This document shows positions 27,403-37,239 of a stretch of 64,000 nucleotides of DNA, one piece after another. The notes beneath the pieces were generated by a model. It had not been told where the DNA came from. It did not search any database and saw only the letters and a list, made by a program, of their open reading frames with translations. Within the stretch, counting starts at the first letter, position 1. Each line of letters starts with the position of its first letter. The DNA is from Mongoliibacter ruber (GTDB lineage: Bacteria > Bacteroidota > Bacteroidia > Cytophagales > Cyclobacteriaceae). A program made the translations under genes and the position numbers. The stretch spans positions 1 to 64,000 of the forward strand of contig NZ_PVTR01000005.1 of assembly GCF_003003005.1 (NCBI RefSeq), read 5' to 3'.

Positions 27403-28880
27403 ACAGCCAACTCTTTTTTAATTTCTTCCATTTCTTCCGGTGTGTAATAATTGATCCCCAACTTAAGGTATCCGAAAAGTATGGTCATAAAAGGGGAAAT
27501 GATATTGAAAAAACAATAAGGCGCGTAAGTCAGCGTCGCCACACCTAATACAGATGCCTGAGTGGCACCACAAGTATTCCAAGGAATCAACACCGAAGTG
27601 ACCGTAGCACTATCCTCCAATGTCCGGCTGAGGTTCTCCCCTTTAAGCCCTCTTTTTTTATAAATATCTGCGTACATCCTACCCGGAACCAAAATGGCTA
27701 AATACTGATCTGAAGTAGTCACATTGAAAAAAACACAAGTTGCGGCTGTAGAAGCAATAAGGGAACCTACCGAATGCACCCTTTCAATAATAGCTTCTGC
27801 CAATACCCTCAGCATACCGCTTTCTTCCATTATGCCTCCAAAGATCATCGCACAGACAATCAGCCAAATTGTATTCAGCATACCGGCCATCCCTCCTGTC
27901 ACAAGTAGTTCGTTGACCACATCATTGGAAGTCGTGATGCTTATTTCTCCATATAAAGACATCATTACAGCCTTGTAGGACATATAAAGAAATGAGACAC
28001 CCTCCTCATTGGCAATAGTCTGTATTACCCCTGGTTGAAAAATAATGGCAAAAAACCCTCCCAACAAAGCTCCAGCCAAAAGGGCTGGTACAGCTGGGAC
28101 TTTTTTCACAATCATCACAATCACCAAAACAGGAACTATAAAAAGCCAACCATTGATATTGAATTGCTCCAAAATCACCGCTGAAATATCTTTCACCTGT
28201 TCTACTGAACCTTCTGCACCCGATGTAAATCCTATCACTCCAAAGATCACCAATGTGATCAGAATAGACGGTATCGTGGTCTTGGTCATGTGTCGGATAT
28301 GGGTAAACAAGTCCGTACCCGCCATGGCAGGTGCAAGGTTTGTAGTATCAGACAATGGAGACATTTTATCTCCGAAATAAGCACCTGACAACACAGCTCC
28401 GGCAATCATTCCCTCTCCAAAACCCAAAGCTTTTCCTATTCCCAATAGCGCTACTCCGACGGTAGCCACAGTAGTCCAACTACTTCCCGTAGCAATCGAC
28501 ACAATAGCACTGACTATACAAGCAGCAATTAGGAAAATAGTGGGATTTAAAATTTGCAAACCATAATAAATCATGGCCGGAACAATACCGCTTAAAAGCC
28601 AAGTTCCTGCCAATGCTCCTATCAATAATAAAATCAGGATACTGGACATGGCCGAACTGATGCTGTGAACTATACCATCCTGCAGCTCTTCCCATTTGAT
28701 CTTAAGGCGGAAGATGGCCACCAAACCTGCCACGCCTGAAGAAATCACCAAGACCAATTGGTTGGAACCTAGCAATCCGTCCGTACCAAAAATAAAGATA
28801 TTGATGACCAAAAGGACTATTAAAAACAGGATCGGAAAAAGGGCTTCTAGTACTGTTGGTTCTTTACGACTTACTGCCAT
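27399..28880 (-). CDS. nhaC: Na+/H+ antiporter, NhaC family
   Basis: 493 residues with about eleven or twelve hydrophobic helices. Family segments include GSSWTTVATVGVALLGIGKA, GAYFGDKMSPLSDTTNLAPA and the later TSDQYLAILVPGRMY, all of the NhaC type. It exchanges sodium for protons across the cytoplasmic membrane. It lies between the DAO-family gene (51-base gap upstream) and the exonuclease gene (4-base overlap downstream). The sodium-specific role is inferred from the family. Confidence 0.93.
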   Translation of the reverse strand: MAVSRKEPTVLEALFPILFLIVLLVINIFIFGTDGLLGSNQLVLVISSGVAGLVAIFRLKIKWEELQDGIVHSISSAMSSILILLLIGALAGTWLLSGIVPAMIYYGLQILNPTIFLIAACIVSAIVSIATGSSWTTVATVGVALLGIGKALGFGEGMIAGAVLSGAYFGDKMSPLSDTTNLAPAMAGTDLFTHIRHMTKTTIPSILITLVIFGVIGFTSGAEGSVEQVKDISAVILEQFNINGWLFIVPVLVIVMIVKKVPAVPALLAGALLGGFFAIIFQPGVIQTIANEEGVSFLYMSYKAVMMSLYGEISITTSNDVVNELLVTGGMAGMLNTIWLIVCAMIFGGIMEESGMLRVLAEAIIERVHSVGSLIASTAATCVFFNVTTSDQYLAILVPGRMYADIYKKRGLKGENLSRTLEDSATVTSVLIPWNTCGATQASVLGVATLTYAPYCFFNIISPFMTILFGYLKLGINYYTPEEMEEIKKELAV

Positions 28881-28931
28881 TTATCAGGATTGAAAATTTT
28901 GGAAAATTGAAATTAAGAAAATTTTATAAAA

Positions 28932-30059
28932 TCATTGCTTTCGTAGAAGCTTTACGAGATCAGAAGCAGTCTGCCATCCAATGGCTACCCCCATCCCTCC
29001 GAGGCGTACTGCCATGCCAATATCTTGTGTAACACATTCTATTATTGGTTTTTTGTTAGGACCAAAGGACATAACACCCGACCATTCCTGATCAAAATCT
29101 ATACTTTGTCCAGGCAAAATAATTTCTCGAGCCAATTCCTGCAAGTACTTTTTCAATTTGGGATTGATACCAGGTTCAAGTGTTTGCTCTGCTTCGATGT
29201 CCAAATTACGGCCACCACCAATGAGTAACCTATTTTCAATATTTCGGAAATACACATAACCTAAGTCATAATGAAAAGCTCCTTTCCACGGAATTGTTTT
29301 GGTGAGGGGCTTTGTCACCATCACCATGCCTCTGCCAGGTTGCATGTCCAAACCCCCAATTAACTGTGAGGCAAAGGCATTGGTGCATACCGCTATTTTT
29401 TCAGCTTCAAAGTCTATTAATGTATCATAAGATGCATGCTGTACAGTTACCGTTTTCTTGACCTGATCTATTTCTTTTACAGCAGCGCCTGTTAGAATTT
29501 TGATTTTAAATACCTGACAAGTCTCCCAAAGGGTGTTCAAAAATTTACCGGAATCCAATTCCCCTTCAAAGTTATTCCTGACAATGGCCTTGACTTCTGA
29601 GGAAAAACCAAAATCAACTGGCTTTTTTTCCAATTCAAAAACATCTTCTCCAAAAATTGGGCTCAGAATGGTATTGATGTAATCTAATTTCCCGAGGTAT
29701 TTTTCTTCTTTGGAAGTAATCAACTCAAAACCACCATTTCCTTCATAACCCAATGCCTTATCTCCAAAAACCGTCCTAATCGCTCTCAAACCTTGGTATC
29801 TTTTTTCCACAAGACTTTTGACTTCTTGCACGGGAAGCACATTGAGGTCGTCAAGGATTTCGGTCAGGCTACCAAAACAGGCAAAGCCTGCATTTCGGGT
29901 ACTCGCTCCACTGGGAAAAATCCCCCTTTCCAATACCAAAACAGAGGCATTAGGATTTTCATTTTTAAATTGAATGGCAGTGGATAAACCTACTATGCCC
30001 GCACCAATCACTACAAGGTCGTGATGAACAAAACTCCGTTTTTCCCAAAAACTTAACAT
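28932..30059 (-). CDS. FAD-dependent oxidoreductase (DAO family)
   Basis: 375 residues. The FAD-binding N terminus reads LVVIGAGIVGLSTAIQFK, followed by the ERGIFPSGASTRNAG substrate-side loop shared with sarcosine/glycine oxidases and related DAO proteins. The C terminus has the second FAD contact (RLGGMGVAIGWQTASDLV). There is no signal peptide. It starts a run with nhaC and the exonuclease gene. The substrate is unknown; it is distinct from the DAO gene at 15518-16561. Confidence 0.88.
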   Translation of the reverse strand: MLSFWEKRSFVHHDLVVIGAGIVGLSTAIQFKNENPNASVLVLERGIFPSGASTRNAGFACFGSLTEILDDLNVLPVQEVKSLVEKRYQGLRAIRTVFGDKALGYEGNGGFELITSKEEKYLGKLDYINTILSPIFGEDVFELEKKPVDFGFSSEVKAIVRNNFEGELDSGKFLNTLWETCQVFKIKILTGAAVKEIDQVKKTVTVQHASYDTLIDFEAEKIAVCTNAFASQLIGGLDMQPGRGMVMVTKPLTKTIPWKGAFHYDLGYVYFRNIENRLLIGGGRNLDIEAEQTLEPGINPKLKKYLQELAREIILPGQSIDFDQEWSGVMSFGPNKKPIIECVTQDIGMAVRLGGMGVAIGWQTASDLVKLLRKQ

Positions 30060-30139
30060 TCTGATAGATTGTACAGTGATAATTCATGCCTATTTATTAA
30101 ATTCAACCAGATAATCCTAGATAATTTCCCCAAATAGCC

Positions 30140-30619
30140 ATGAGAAAGATCGATGAATTACTTTATGAATATGGTTTAAGCCATCAAAACGAAACCAATA
30201 AAACCATCCATTGGATTTGCGTTCCTGCCATTTTCTTCAGCATTGTAGGCCTCATTTTCAGTATCCCATCATCTTCTATAAGCAACCTAATGCCATTTTT
30301 GGGCAACTTTGCCAATTGGGCCACGCTGACACTGATAGTCGTTCTCTTTTACTATGTGTCGCTTTCTCCTCCTTTAGCTTTAGGAATGTTTTTCTTTTCG
30401 GCAATTTGCTTGGCTTTAGCCAATTTCATTTCTTTGATTTCTCCTTTTCCCTTATGGACTATCAGTATTTTCATTTTTGTGGTGGCCTGGGTCTTTCAAT
30501 TTTACGGACATAAAATCGAAGGAAAAAAACCATCATTTCTTAAAGACTTACAGTTCTTGATGATTGGCCCCGCTTGGCTGATGCATTTTATTTACAAAAA
30601 ACTCGGATTAGCCTACTGA
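30140..30619 (+). CDS. Mpo1/DUF962-family membrane protein
   Basis: 159 residues. The N-terminal pattern YGLSHQNETNKTIHWICVP matches the His-containing motif of DUF962/Mpo1 proteins. Four hydrophobic segments follow, and the end reads FYGHKIEGKKP and GPAWLMHFIYKKLG, both family features. The yeast homologue is a dioxygenase that alpha-oxidises hydroxy fatty acids. A similar lipid-related activity is possible here but not shown. It stands alone between divergent and downstream genes. Confidence 0.88.
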   Translation: MRKIDELLYEYGLSHQNETNKTIHWICVPAIFFSIVGLIFSIPSSSISNLMPFLGNFANWATLTLIVVLFYYVSLSPPLALGMFFFSAICLALANFISLISPFPLWTISIFIFVVAWVFQFYGHKIEGKKPSFLKDLQFLMIGPAWLMHFIYKKLGLAY

Positions 30620-30778
30620 AAAATTACATGCTTTGAGTCACCGCTTTATCCCCTCCGTTTGCTAGAATAAAATTCTTCATCATTTAAATATGCTTTGCTT
30701 TTGAAGAGCAAGACCTATTTTAATTTTTTTAATTGTATTTTTAAAACTCTTTCAAACTACTAAGATATTAGATTTTAT

Positions 30779-32803
30779 ATGCTTGATTTTATAATTGCTT
30801 CCATGGAAATTCCCATGCTTTCAGACATTGTACTGATTTTTGGTCTGGCCACATTGGTGATTTTGGTATTCATGAGGTTTAAAATCCCAACCATCATAGG
30901 TTTTCTTTTTACCGGTGCACTAGCGGGACCTTATGGCCTTCAGTTGGTCAATACCTCCACCACAGTAGAAGTACTTTCAGAAATAGGTGTGATCCTTTTA
31001 CTGTTTGTGATAGGAATGGAATTTTCCTTGAAAAGTTTGATGGCCATCAAGAAGGCCGTGTTTATAGGAGGTTCATTGCAGGTTTTCTTTACTATCCTAG
31101 TCACCACGTTTATTTCCTATTTTCTAGGATTTGAATGGGAAGTAGCTGTATTTATTGGGTTTTTGTTTTCCCTTTCGAGTACAGCCATAGTGCTGAAATT
31201 ATTGCAAGAAGCAGGGCAAGTCAATTCCATATCAGGCAGGACGACACTGGCAATTTTGATTTTCCAGGATATTGTGATTGTCCCTTTGATGCTCTTCACT
31301 CCAATGCTAGCGGGTGAATCGGACAATATTGCCTGGTCCTTATTTTTGATGGCCGCTAAAGGTACAGGAGTAGTTATTCTTACATTGGTATCTGCCAAAT
31401 ACCTTATTCCAAACATACTGTTCAGGATAGCCCGAACAAGAAATGAAGAACTCTTTTTACTCTCTATCATTGTTATCTGTTTTGCAGTAGCTTACTTGAC
31501 TAATATTTTAGGACTTTCTTTGGGTCTTGGGGCTTTCTTGGCAGGTCTGATTATCTCAGAGTCAGATTATAGCCATCATGCAACGGGTAAAATCCTACCA
31601 TTTAGAGAAGTGTTTCTTAGCTTTTTCTTTGTATCGGTAGGGATGCTCTTCGACATTACATTTTTGTTCAGTAATATCCTTGTGATTTTGGGGCTTACTC
31701 TTTTGACCTTTTTGGTGAAATTTGGGATTATCACCGCAGCAGTGAAAGCCATTGGGCAAAAAACCAAGGATGCATTTATTGTTGGTTTTTCAATTTTCCA
31801 AGTGGGTGAATTCTCTCTCTTACTGGCTAAGGAAGGTCTCAAGTATGAACTTTTGGACGCAGAAACTTATCAATATTTCCTTGCTATCTCGATACTCACA
31901 ATGGCTACAACCCCTTTTGTCCTTAAAGCAAGAGAAAATCTAACGCGAAAACTATTGGTTGTCCCACTTCCGCAGAGATTGAAAAAAAGGCTGAATAAAA
32001 ACAAGCAAACCGGACCAGATATAGAGTTTATAGAAAAAGAAATGAAAGACCACTTGGTCATAATTGGCTATGGTCTCAATGGACGTAACCTCTCCCGTGC
32101 GGCAAAATCAGCCAGCATTCCTTATTCAATAATAGAGATGAATGCGACTACTGTCAAAGAAGAGGGACTGAAAGGAGAACCGATTATGTTTGGTGATGCT
32201 GCCAACGAAGCGGTGTTGGAACACGTCAACATCAACAAGGCAAGAGTAGCGGTAATTGCTATATCAGATGCAGAGGCCACTAAGCGGATCATTACGGCAA
32301 TTCGACATATCACTCAAAACCCATACATCATTGTGAGAACAAGGTACGTGAATGAGATGGAAGAGAACCATAAACTGGGGGCCAATGAGGTTGTTCCAGA
32401 GGAATTTGAAACTTCCATTGAGATTTTCAATAGAGTATTGACCAAATACCTAATTCCAAGACATGATATAGAAGAGTTTACTGAAGAAGTACGTTCTCAC
32501 AATTATGAAATGTTCCGCTTAGGAAGCGAAAGCACCGCCAGCAAAGTCAAGTTTGACCTGCCAGCTATCAATTTTATAGGAGTAAAAGTAGAGAGGGATT
32601 TTGGTAGCTTTATCAATGTACCATTAAAAGATGCTGGAATACGGGAAAAGCTTGGTGTCAATGTAGTTGCAATAAAACGAGGCAATAAAACCATATCCGA
32701 AATCACCGGACAAGAAAAACTAAAACTTGGAGATGTAGTCTACGTGGTTGGGAAACCTGCAGCCTTGGAAAAATTTGAGGAGGAAGTTGAGATACATGAT
32801 TGA
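30779..32803 (+). CDS. KefB/KefC-type cation:proton antiporter
   Basis: 674 residues. The CPA2 membrane domain (about 15-385) has roughly twelve helices with GVILLLFVIGMEFSLKSL and LGLGAFLAGLIISES typical of the family. An RCK N domain with the Rossmann motif VIIGYGLNGRNLSRAA follows (about 420-540). An RCK C domain (about 595-674) ends the chain. Such proteins move K+ or Na+ against protons and are gated by nucleotides or other small ligands. Since cdaA is present in this window, the RCK C domain is a conceivable c-di-AMP site, but no direct evidence is visible. Confidence 0.93.
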   Translation: MLDFIIASMEIPMLSDIVLIFGLATLVILVFMRFKIPTIIGFLFTGALAGPYGLQLVNTSTTVEVLSEIGVILLLFVIGMEFSLKSLMAIKKAVFIGGSLQVFFTILVTTFISYFLGFEWEVAVFIGFLFSLSSTAIVLKLLQEAGQVNSISGRTTLAILIFQDIVIVPLMLFTPMLAGESDNIAWSLFLMAAKGTGVVILTLVSAKYLIPNILFRIARTRNEELFLLSIIVICFAVAYLTNILGLSLGLGAFLAGLIISESDYSHHATGKILPFREVFLSFFFVSVGMLFDITFLFSNILVILGLTLLTFLVKFGIITAAVKAIGQKTKDAFIVGFSIFQVGEFSLLLAKEGLKYELLDAETYQYFLAISILTMATTPFVLKARENLTRKLLVVPLPQRLKKRLNKNKQTGPDIEFIEKEMKDHLVIIGYGLNGRNLSRAAKSASIPYSIIEMNATTVKEEGLKGEPIMFGDAANEAVLEHVNINKARVAVIAISDAEATKRIITAIRHITQNPYIIVRTRYVNEMEENHKLGANEVVPEEFETSIEIFNRVLTKYLIPRHDIEEFTEEVRSHNYEMFRLGSESTASKVKFDLPAINFIGVKVERDFGSFINVPLKDAGIREKLGVNVVAIKRGNKTISEITGQEKLKLGDVVYVVGKPAALEKFEEEVEIHD

Positions 32804-33061
32804 GAAGCGAGTATGATATATGCAAGAAACAAGACAGGGTTGGGAGTAAATGGAGGGTTGGTCATTAAGAAACGAGAAGCGAGAGACGAGAGGGGTTGAG
32901 AGTGACCTTTGAGTTCCGATATCGGAATTAAAACCTCGGAAATCTAGCGTATGGCAATGTCAAATCAAGAGAATAGAGTCTAGATGCGAGATACGAGAAA
33001 TTCGATTATAAACACCGGCCGGGACTTTTAACATTTTAATCTTTATCGAGTGTAGGGAAGG
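32804..33061. repeat. intergenic purine-rich dispersed repeats and a palindrome
   Basis: No gene was seen between the convergent antiporter and patatin genes. The stretch carries two copies of a degenerate GAAGCGAGAnACGAGA-like sequence (32871-32893 and about 32981-33000) and a 14-base palindrome TTCCGATATCGGAA (32914-32927). Related purine repeats occur at 51928-51956. Confidence 0.5.
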
Positions 33062-35359
33062 CTATTCCAAAAATTTATAATTCTTTAACCTGTTCAGCGA
33101 CCTGCGGTTGTAGGGACTATTGATATTATCAATCACGGATTTCTTTTCTCTCGCCGTCAACCTCCAGTTGAGTGAAGCACGTAGTATCTCCTGTGCCTCT
33201 GGGTCAAACGCTCCCTCCTGATCGGCTAAACCTCTTTCTTTCAGATACTGCAAGGTGGAATACTCGAATTCTATCCTGTCTAATGTGAAGTTCACAGATT
33301 CTTTCATCCTTGTAAAGGAAATTTCATTATGGAGCGTTTGTACATTATCCCAATTGATATAGATGTTTTTCAGTGGCGTAAAAAGCTTCTGCATTATAGT
33401 CAATGGAGCTTTCTCTTCGATTTCGGCAAATTTTTCAGAATCTCTGATTGTTAGTAATAAGACTCCAGACGTGTTTTCATCAATCCAATCATGAAACACA
33501 TGCATGAATTTCAAAGCATCTTGTATCCCAAAATTATCAGAAAGCCCGGAATCCATGACCTCCATCCTAGGCTTAGAAGGAAGCTGAATATTGGGAGTAA
33601 TAAAGGGAAATGTGGCACCCATTCTAAGTGCAGAAATAAACCTCAAACCATCCGGGTCTTGGTCAGAGAAAAATCTCTGAAAATCTATTCCCTGGCTTTT
33701 TTCATCCCAGCCTTCGGTCCTACTAGGTGATATCCCCATATAAGATACCGGCATAGGAGAAATGTATAGTTTCCTACCGTCATTGGTGATCAATGGGGTA
33801 ATGAGCAGCATAGGGATTAAAGATTCGCGCTCAGGTTCCAAGTATGCTGCCAAAGGTTTATCAAGTACCTGCTCTGTATTGAGATTCAACTGGGATTCAA
33901 ATGAATAGCCCCTATCTTTCAAATACCTTCTGTCATTATAGGTAAAATATTGACTCCGAATCAGGAGATCATTGACAAGCAAAGTGAAAATGATTGGATT
34001 TAAATTGTCCGAAGAAATCTGATTCAGGTATTTTTCATCCTTAAAGTGCATACTTGGATCAGATTGGTTTTGCATATATAATTCTCTGAAAAAAGCAGCT
34101 CCTATAATCCCTCCGGAGGCTCCCGTGATCAATTGCGTATGTTTGGTAAGTTGGCCATTGCTGACAAACTCAGCTTCCTGAAGTACCTTAAGAGTCCACA
34201 AAGCAGCACGTTGTCCACCACCACTTGTGGTCACAAAAACCATTTTAGGTTTCTTATCATGTGGAAACTTGGATCTCCAGTTTTCAAGTATTTGCAGGGT
34301 ATGATTTCGGTCTTCCTCTAGGTACTCTGCCTTGAGGCTTTCATTAATAGCTTCCACCTTATATGATGCGGGTTCTGCATTATAGTCCATGCCAAAAGCT
34401 GAATGAGGCCTGTTAAGAAAATTGGAATTAGAAAAAAAATTGAAAAGGACTATTGCTGCCAACACAGCGGGAGTAGCCCATTCCCTCAACCAAAAAGCCA
34501 CTGCTCCTACAAGCATGGTCAATATCGATAGCAACAACATAAAACTAGCAGCGGCAGGTAACTGAAGGATCGGGATTTCCCTGAAAAACCCAAGTATAAA
34601 TATCAAACTGATCAAGGCAGTCTGAATAATCACCATGTTGAGGTGGTTTTGGTCAAAAACACGCAACAACTGCCTCCCTTCAAAGGATGACAAATCACTT
34701 CTGACCATTCTAAAACGAAGTTTCCAATCAAGGTAATCAACCACCTTATTGCTACTCTTTTTGGACTCTCTAATACGCTTCAACATATTGGCCCTGGAGA
34801 GTTTTGTTTTTCTCAGCCTTTTCTCCACATTACCCGCAAACAGGATAAAAAAATCTTTGTTGGTGAACCTGAAATATAAAAAAAGCAAGAAGTAAGTCAG
34901 GGTAGTTCCGCCCGCAAAACCAAATAAAAAATGGGTTACTGTCCACTGTGATTCATGCTCATTGTCAAGTTGGAATTGGATAAAAGAATAAATGTAACAG
35001 ATATAAAAGATCAGCGGTATCAAACCATTATTGATACAAAACTGGATAAAAGGTCGGGGCACAACCGCCAAAAACCGAAATTTAGCACCATCGAGTATAT
35101 AAGTTGTCATATGAAATGCCATGGTGAAAATTGCCAATGCTATTCCAACTAAGAAAAAACTCTCCCAAGAAACCCGATTGAGGTATTCAGGATCTAAAAA
35201 AAGGTAAGGGATCCCAAGTACTGAACCGGATCTTTGGAAGATAATCAATGCCAAAAGCACCCAAAGAGCTACTAAAAGCAAGTTTTTTCTCAAGTGCAAA
35301 AAAAGCAACTGTACCGGAAAGCTGTAAATGATTTTGTCCCACATAGGCGAATTATTCAT
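33062..35359 (-). CDS. membrane-anchored patatin-like phospholipase
   Basis: 765 residues. About eight hydrophobic segments lie in 1-310. The patatin domain starts near 372. The oxyanion glycines are in TTSGGGQRAA (about 378-386), the nucleophile elbow is GASGG with Ser415, and the catalytic Asp is in VMDSGLSDNFG (a DSG variant of the usual DGG). Patatins cleave acyl chains from lipids. The multi-helix N-terminal region suggests activity at the cytoplasmic membrane. Single-gene unit. Confidence 0.9.
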   Translation of the reverse strand: MNNSPMWDKIIYSFPVQLLFLHLRKNLLLVALWVLLALIIFQRSGSVLGIPYLFLDPEYLNRVSWESFFLVGIALAIFTMAFHMTTYILDGAKFRFLAVVPRPFIQFCINNGLIPLIFYICYIYSFIQFQLDNEHESQWTVTHFLFGFAGGTTLTYFLLFLYFRFTNKDFFILFAGNVEKRLRKTKLSRANMLKRIRESKKSSNKVVDYLDWKLRFRMVRSDLSSFEGRQLLRVFDQNHLNMVIIQTALISLIFILGFFREIPILQLPAAASFMLLLSILTMLVGAVAFWLREWATPAVLAAIVLFNFFSNSNFLNRPHSAFGMDYNAEPASYKVEAINESLKAEYLEEDRNHTLQILENWRSKFPHDKKPKMVFVTTSGGGQRAALWTLKVLQEAEFVSNGQLTKHTQLITGASGGIIGAAFFRELYMQNQSDPSMHFKDEKYLNQISSDNLNPIIFTLLVNDLLIRSQYFTYNDRRYLKDRGYSFESQLNLNTEQVLDKPLAAYLEPERESLIPMLLITPLITNDGRKLYISPMPVSYMGISPSRTEGWDEKSQGIDFQRFFSDQDPDGLRFISALRMGATFPFITPNIQLPSKPRMEVMDSGLSDNFGIQDALKFMHVFHDWIDENTSGVLLLTIRDSEKFAEIEEKAPLTIMQKLFTPLKNIYINWDNVQTLHNEISFTRMKESVNFTLDRIEFEYSTLQYLKERGLADQEGAFDPEAQEILRASLNWRLTAREKKSVIDNINSPYNRRSLNRLKNYKFLE

Positions 35360-35405
35360 GGAAAAGATAAGGGAATTTTAAAAGAATTCTAAATGCTTAA
35401 TTTTC

Positions 35406-35437
35406 ATTGTGGCTTAATACGATATCCCTTACCTTCG
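35406..35437 (+). promoter_or_regulatory. candidate promoter of the DUF4494 gene
   Basis: ATTG (35406-35409) lies 20 bases before TACCTTCG (35430-35437), close to the Bacteroidota TTTG/TAnnTTTG -33/-7 pattern. The ATG follows 26 bases later. The match is imperfect at both boxes. Confidence 0.4.
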
Positions 35438-35463
35438 CTACCTTAATTTGAAAAAAGAAAAGA

Positions 35464-36075
35464 ATGAGAATCTGGTTTTTGTGTAAAGTAAAATACGCCA
35501 AAGAAAATGAGCAAGGACTGCTCAAAAATGTATCTGAACAATACCTGGTAGATGCGGTGTCATTTACGGAGGCAGAGGCGAGAATTTATGATATGTTGGG
35601 ATCTACAATTAGGGGTGATTTCCAAGTCACCAACATCAGCAAAAGTAATTTTGTAGATGTGTTTCCTTATGATGATATAGATATCTGGCACAAATGTAAG
35701 ATTACTTATGTGGTAGCTGATGCTGATAGTGGCAAAGAGAAAAAAGTCACACAATACATGTTGGTCACTGCCCATGATGTCAAAGAAGCGTATGACAGGA
35801 TTCAAGAAAGTCTCAGCAATATGCTTGTCACCTTCAGGGTGCCTGATATTGTCGAAAGCCCAATTGTAGAAGTATTCCCTTACGAACATGATGATGAGGA
35901 ACTCCTTCCTCCTCCCCCATCAAACCTCAAACCTCTCAGTGAAGTAAAAGCGGAACAGGAAAGAAGAGATGAGGCAAGAGCTGCCAATGAGTCCCTGAGA
36001 GAACAGCCTTCAGAGGAAGCAGAATTAATTGAATATGATCATGAAGATGACGATATGAATGAGAAGGAGCTTTAA
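35464..36075 (+). CDS. DUF4494 protein
   Basis: 203 residues. Two similar halves are seen: a first with EQYLVDAVSFTEAEARIYDML and NFVDVFPYDD, and a second with TQYMLVTAHDVKEAYDRIQE and PIVEVFPYEHD. The C-terminal about 55 residues are Glu/Asp/Pro-rich and probably disordered. The family is restricted mostly to Bacteroidota and its role is unknown. No signal peptide is present, so it is probably cytoplasmic. The terminator stem overlaps the stop codon. Confidence 0.88.
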   Translation: MRIWFLCKVKYAKENEQGLLKNVSEQYLVDAVSFTEAEARIYDMLGSTIRGDFQVTNISKSNFVDVFPYDDIDIWHKCKITYVVADADSGKEKKVTQYMLVTAHDVKEAYDRIQESLSNMLVTFRVPDIVESPIVEVFPYEHDDEELLPPPPSNLKPLSEVKAEQERRDEARAANESLREQPSEEAELIEYDHEDDDMNEKEL

Positions 36076-36090
36076 GCTCCTTTTTGTTTT
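36064..36090 (+). terminator. Rho-independent terminator of the DUF4494 gene
   Basis: AAGGAGCT TTA AGCTCCTT (36064-36082) forms a tight hairpin whose loop includes the stop codon. It is followed by TTTGTTTTT. Confidence 0.8.
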
Positions 36091-36156
36091 TCCAAACAAT
36101 CTTGGGATTTCAAACCATGTGTTGCTTAAGCCGTTATAATTCTATAGTTTGCAGTT

Positions 36157-36579
36157 ATGAAAACAGTATTGACTACTATAGTGCTTCTATTTTTTATTCA
36201 AACGGGCTTTGCAAAAGACCCGGGAGAAAAGTCTTTTTTGATACTTTTTGACAAATCCGAATTGAAGGAACTGAAAACAAGTACAGAGTATATAGAACTA
36301 AGTCTTATGGCTATTTTCAAAACAAAAGCCTACACCGGCAATTCTGACGCGGCTATTTTGGTAAAAGTTCCCTATGGAAATATTGACGAACGGCAGCTCG
36401 GAGATATGTTCGTCAGATTAAATAGGGATAGGATAGTATCTCTACAGGATGTGGCCTTTCAAATTATCGATCTGGATCAATCAAAAGCTGTATATGAAAG
36501 CCTGATTGCTTCCTATGAAGAAAAAAGCCAAAAAAATAAAAGCAAATCTAAACTAGGCAAAGCTATTTCTGTAAATTGA
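36157..36579 (+). CDS. small secreted protein, family not recognised
   Basis: 140 residues. A signal peptide (about 1-19, ending GFAK) leads a short alpha/beta chain with segments ELKTSTEYIELSLMAIF and AILVKVPYGNIDERQLGDMF. The C terminus is Lys/Ser-rich. No Cys is present beyond the signal. I do not recognise the family. Its last 17 bases overlap the convergent histidine phosphatase gene. The candidate role is periplasmic, by signal peptide only. Confidence 0.75.
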   Translation: MKTVLTTIVLLFFIQTGFAKDPGEKSFLILFDKSELKELKTSTEYIELSLMAIFKTKAYTGNSDAAILVKVPYGNIDERQLGDMFVRLNRDRIVSLQDVAFQIIDLDQSKAVYESLIASYEEKSQKNKSKSKLGKAISVN

Positions 36580-37186
36580 AATGCTCACCACAATTGTATT
36601 TTTCAAGCCTAAATGCACCAGATCCTTGTTGATGGAGTAAATACAGACCTAGATTTCTATGTCTGAACACATCCATAAACCTTAGATCATAGCCTAACAG
36701 AACACTCAATAATACCCGCATTGCCCTTCCATGCATGCAGATCAATATCAGTTCCTGAGGTTGAGATAAGATGTAATTTATCCCCCTACTCAGTCGCTTG
36801 GCTACAATAATTGGACTTTCTCCACCTGCAATAGCATGTTCAAGATCTCCTGAAGACCATCTTTCCAGCATTTCCAGGTAATACCGATTTTCATCCTGAT
36901 TCATGGGCAGTCCTTCATATTTCCCCCAACTGATTTCATTCAAGTCCGGAACAGCTTCATGCGGAATGCCTTTTTCCAAAAACCCGTTTACGGACTGTTT
37001 AGTCCTTTGGAGTCCTGTGTAAAAGACTTTTTCAAAAGGAACCTCCTTGTAGGCTTCAAAAAAAGACTGCGCTTGGTCTAAGCCATTTTGATTCAATGGG
37101 GCATCAATTCCGCTACCTTGTACCACACCCTTAAGGTTGTAATCAGTCTGCCCATGTCTGATGAGGTAGATTTTTTTAGTTACCAA
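36563..37186 (-). CDS. histidine phosphatase family protein
   Basis: 207 residues of the phosphoglycerate mutase-like superfamily. The phospho-accepting His is in YLIRHGQTDYN. A second RT/RQ segment, FYTGLQRTKQS, follows. The proton-donor Glu is in EISWGKYEG, and the late catalytic His in CMHGRAMR. The start appears to be TTG 37186, since no ATG lies in the short upstream window. The substrate is not predictable. Overlaps the convergent hypothetical gene by 17 bases. Confidence 0.9.
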   Translation of the reverse strand: MVTKKIYLIRHGQTDYNLKGVVQGSGIDAPLNQNGLDQAQSFFEAYKEVPFEKVFYTGLQRTKQSVNGFLEKGIPHEAVPDLNEISWGKYEGLPMNQDENRYYLEMLERWSSGDLEHAIAGGESPIIVAKRLSRGINYILSQPQELILICMHGRAMRVLLSVLLGYDLRFMDVFRHRNLGLYLLHQQGSGAFRLEKYNCGEHFNLQK

Positions 37187-37239
37187 CTTTACTTATTTTT
37201 GCTTTATACTTCAAAGAAAAAACTTTTATCCCGGAATCC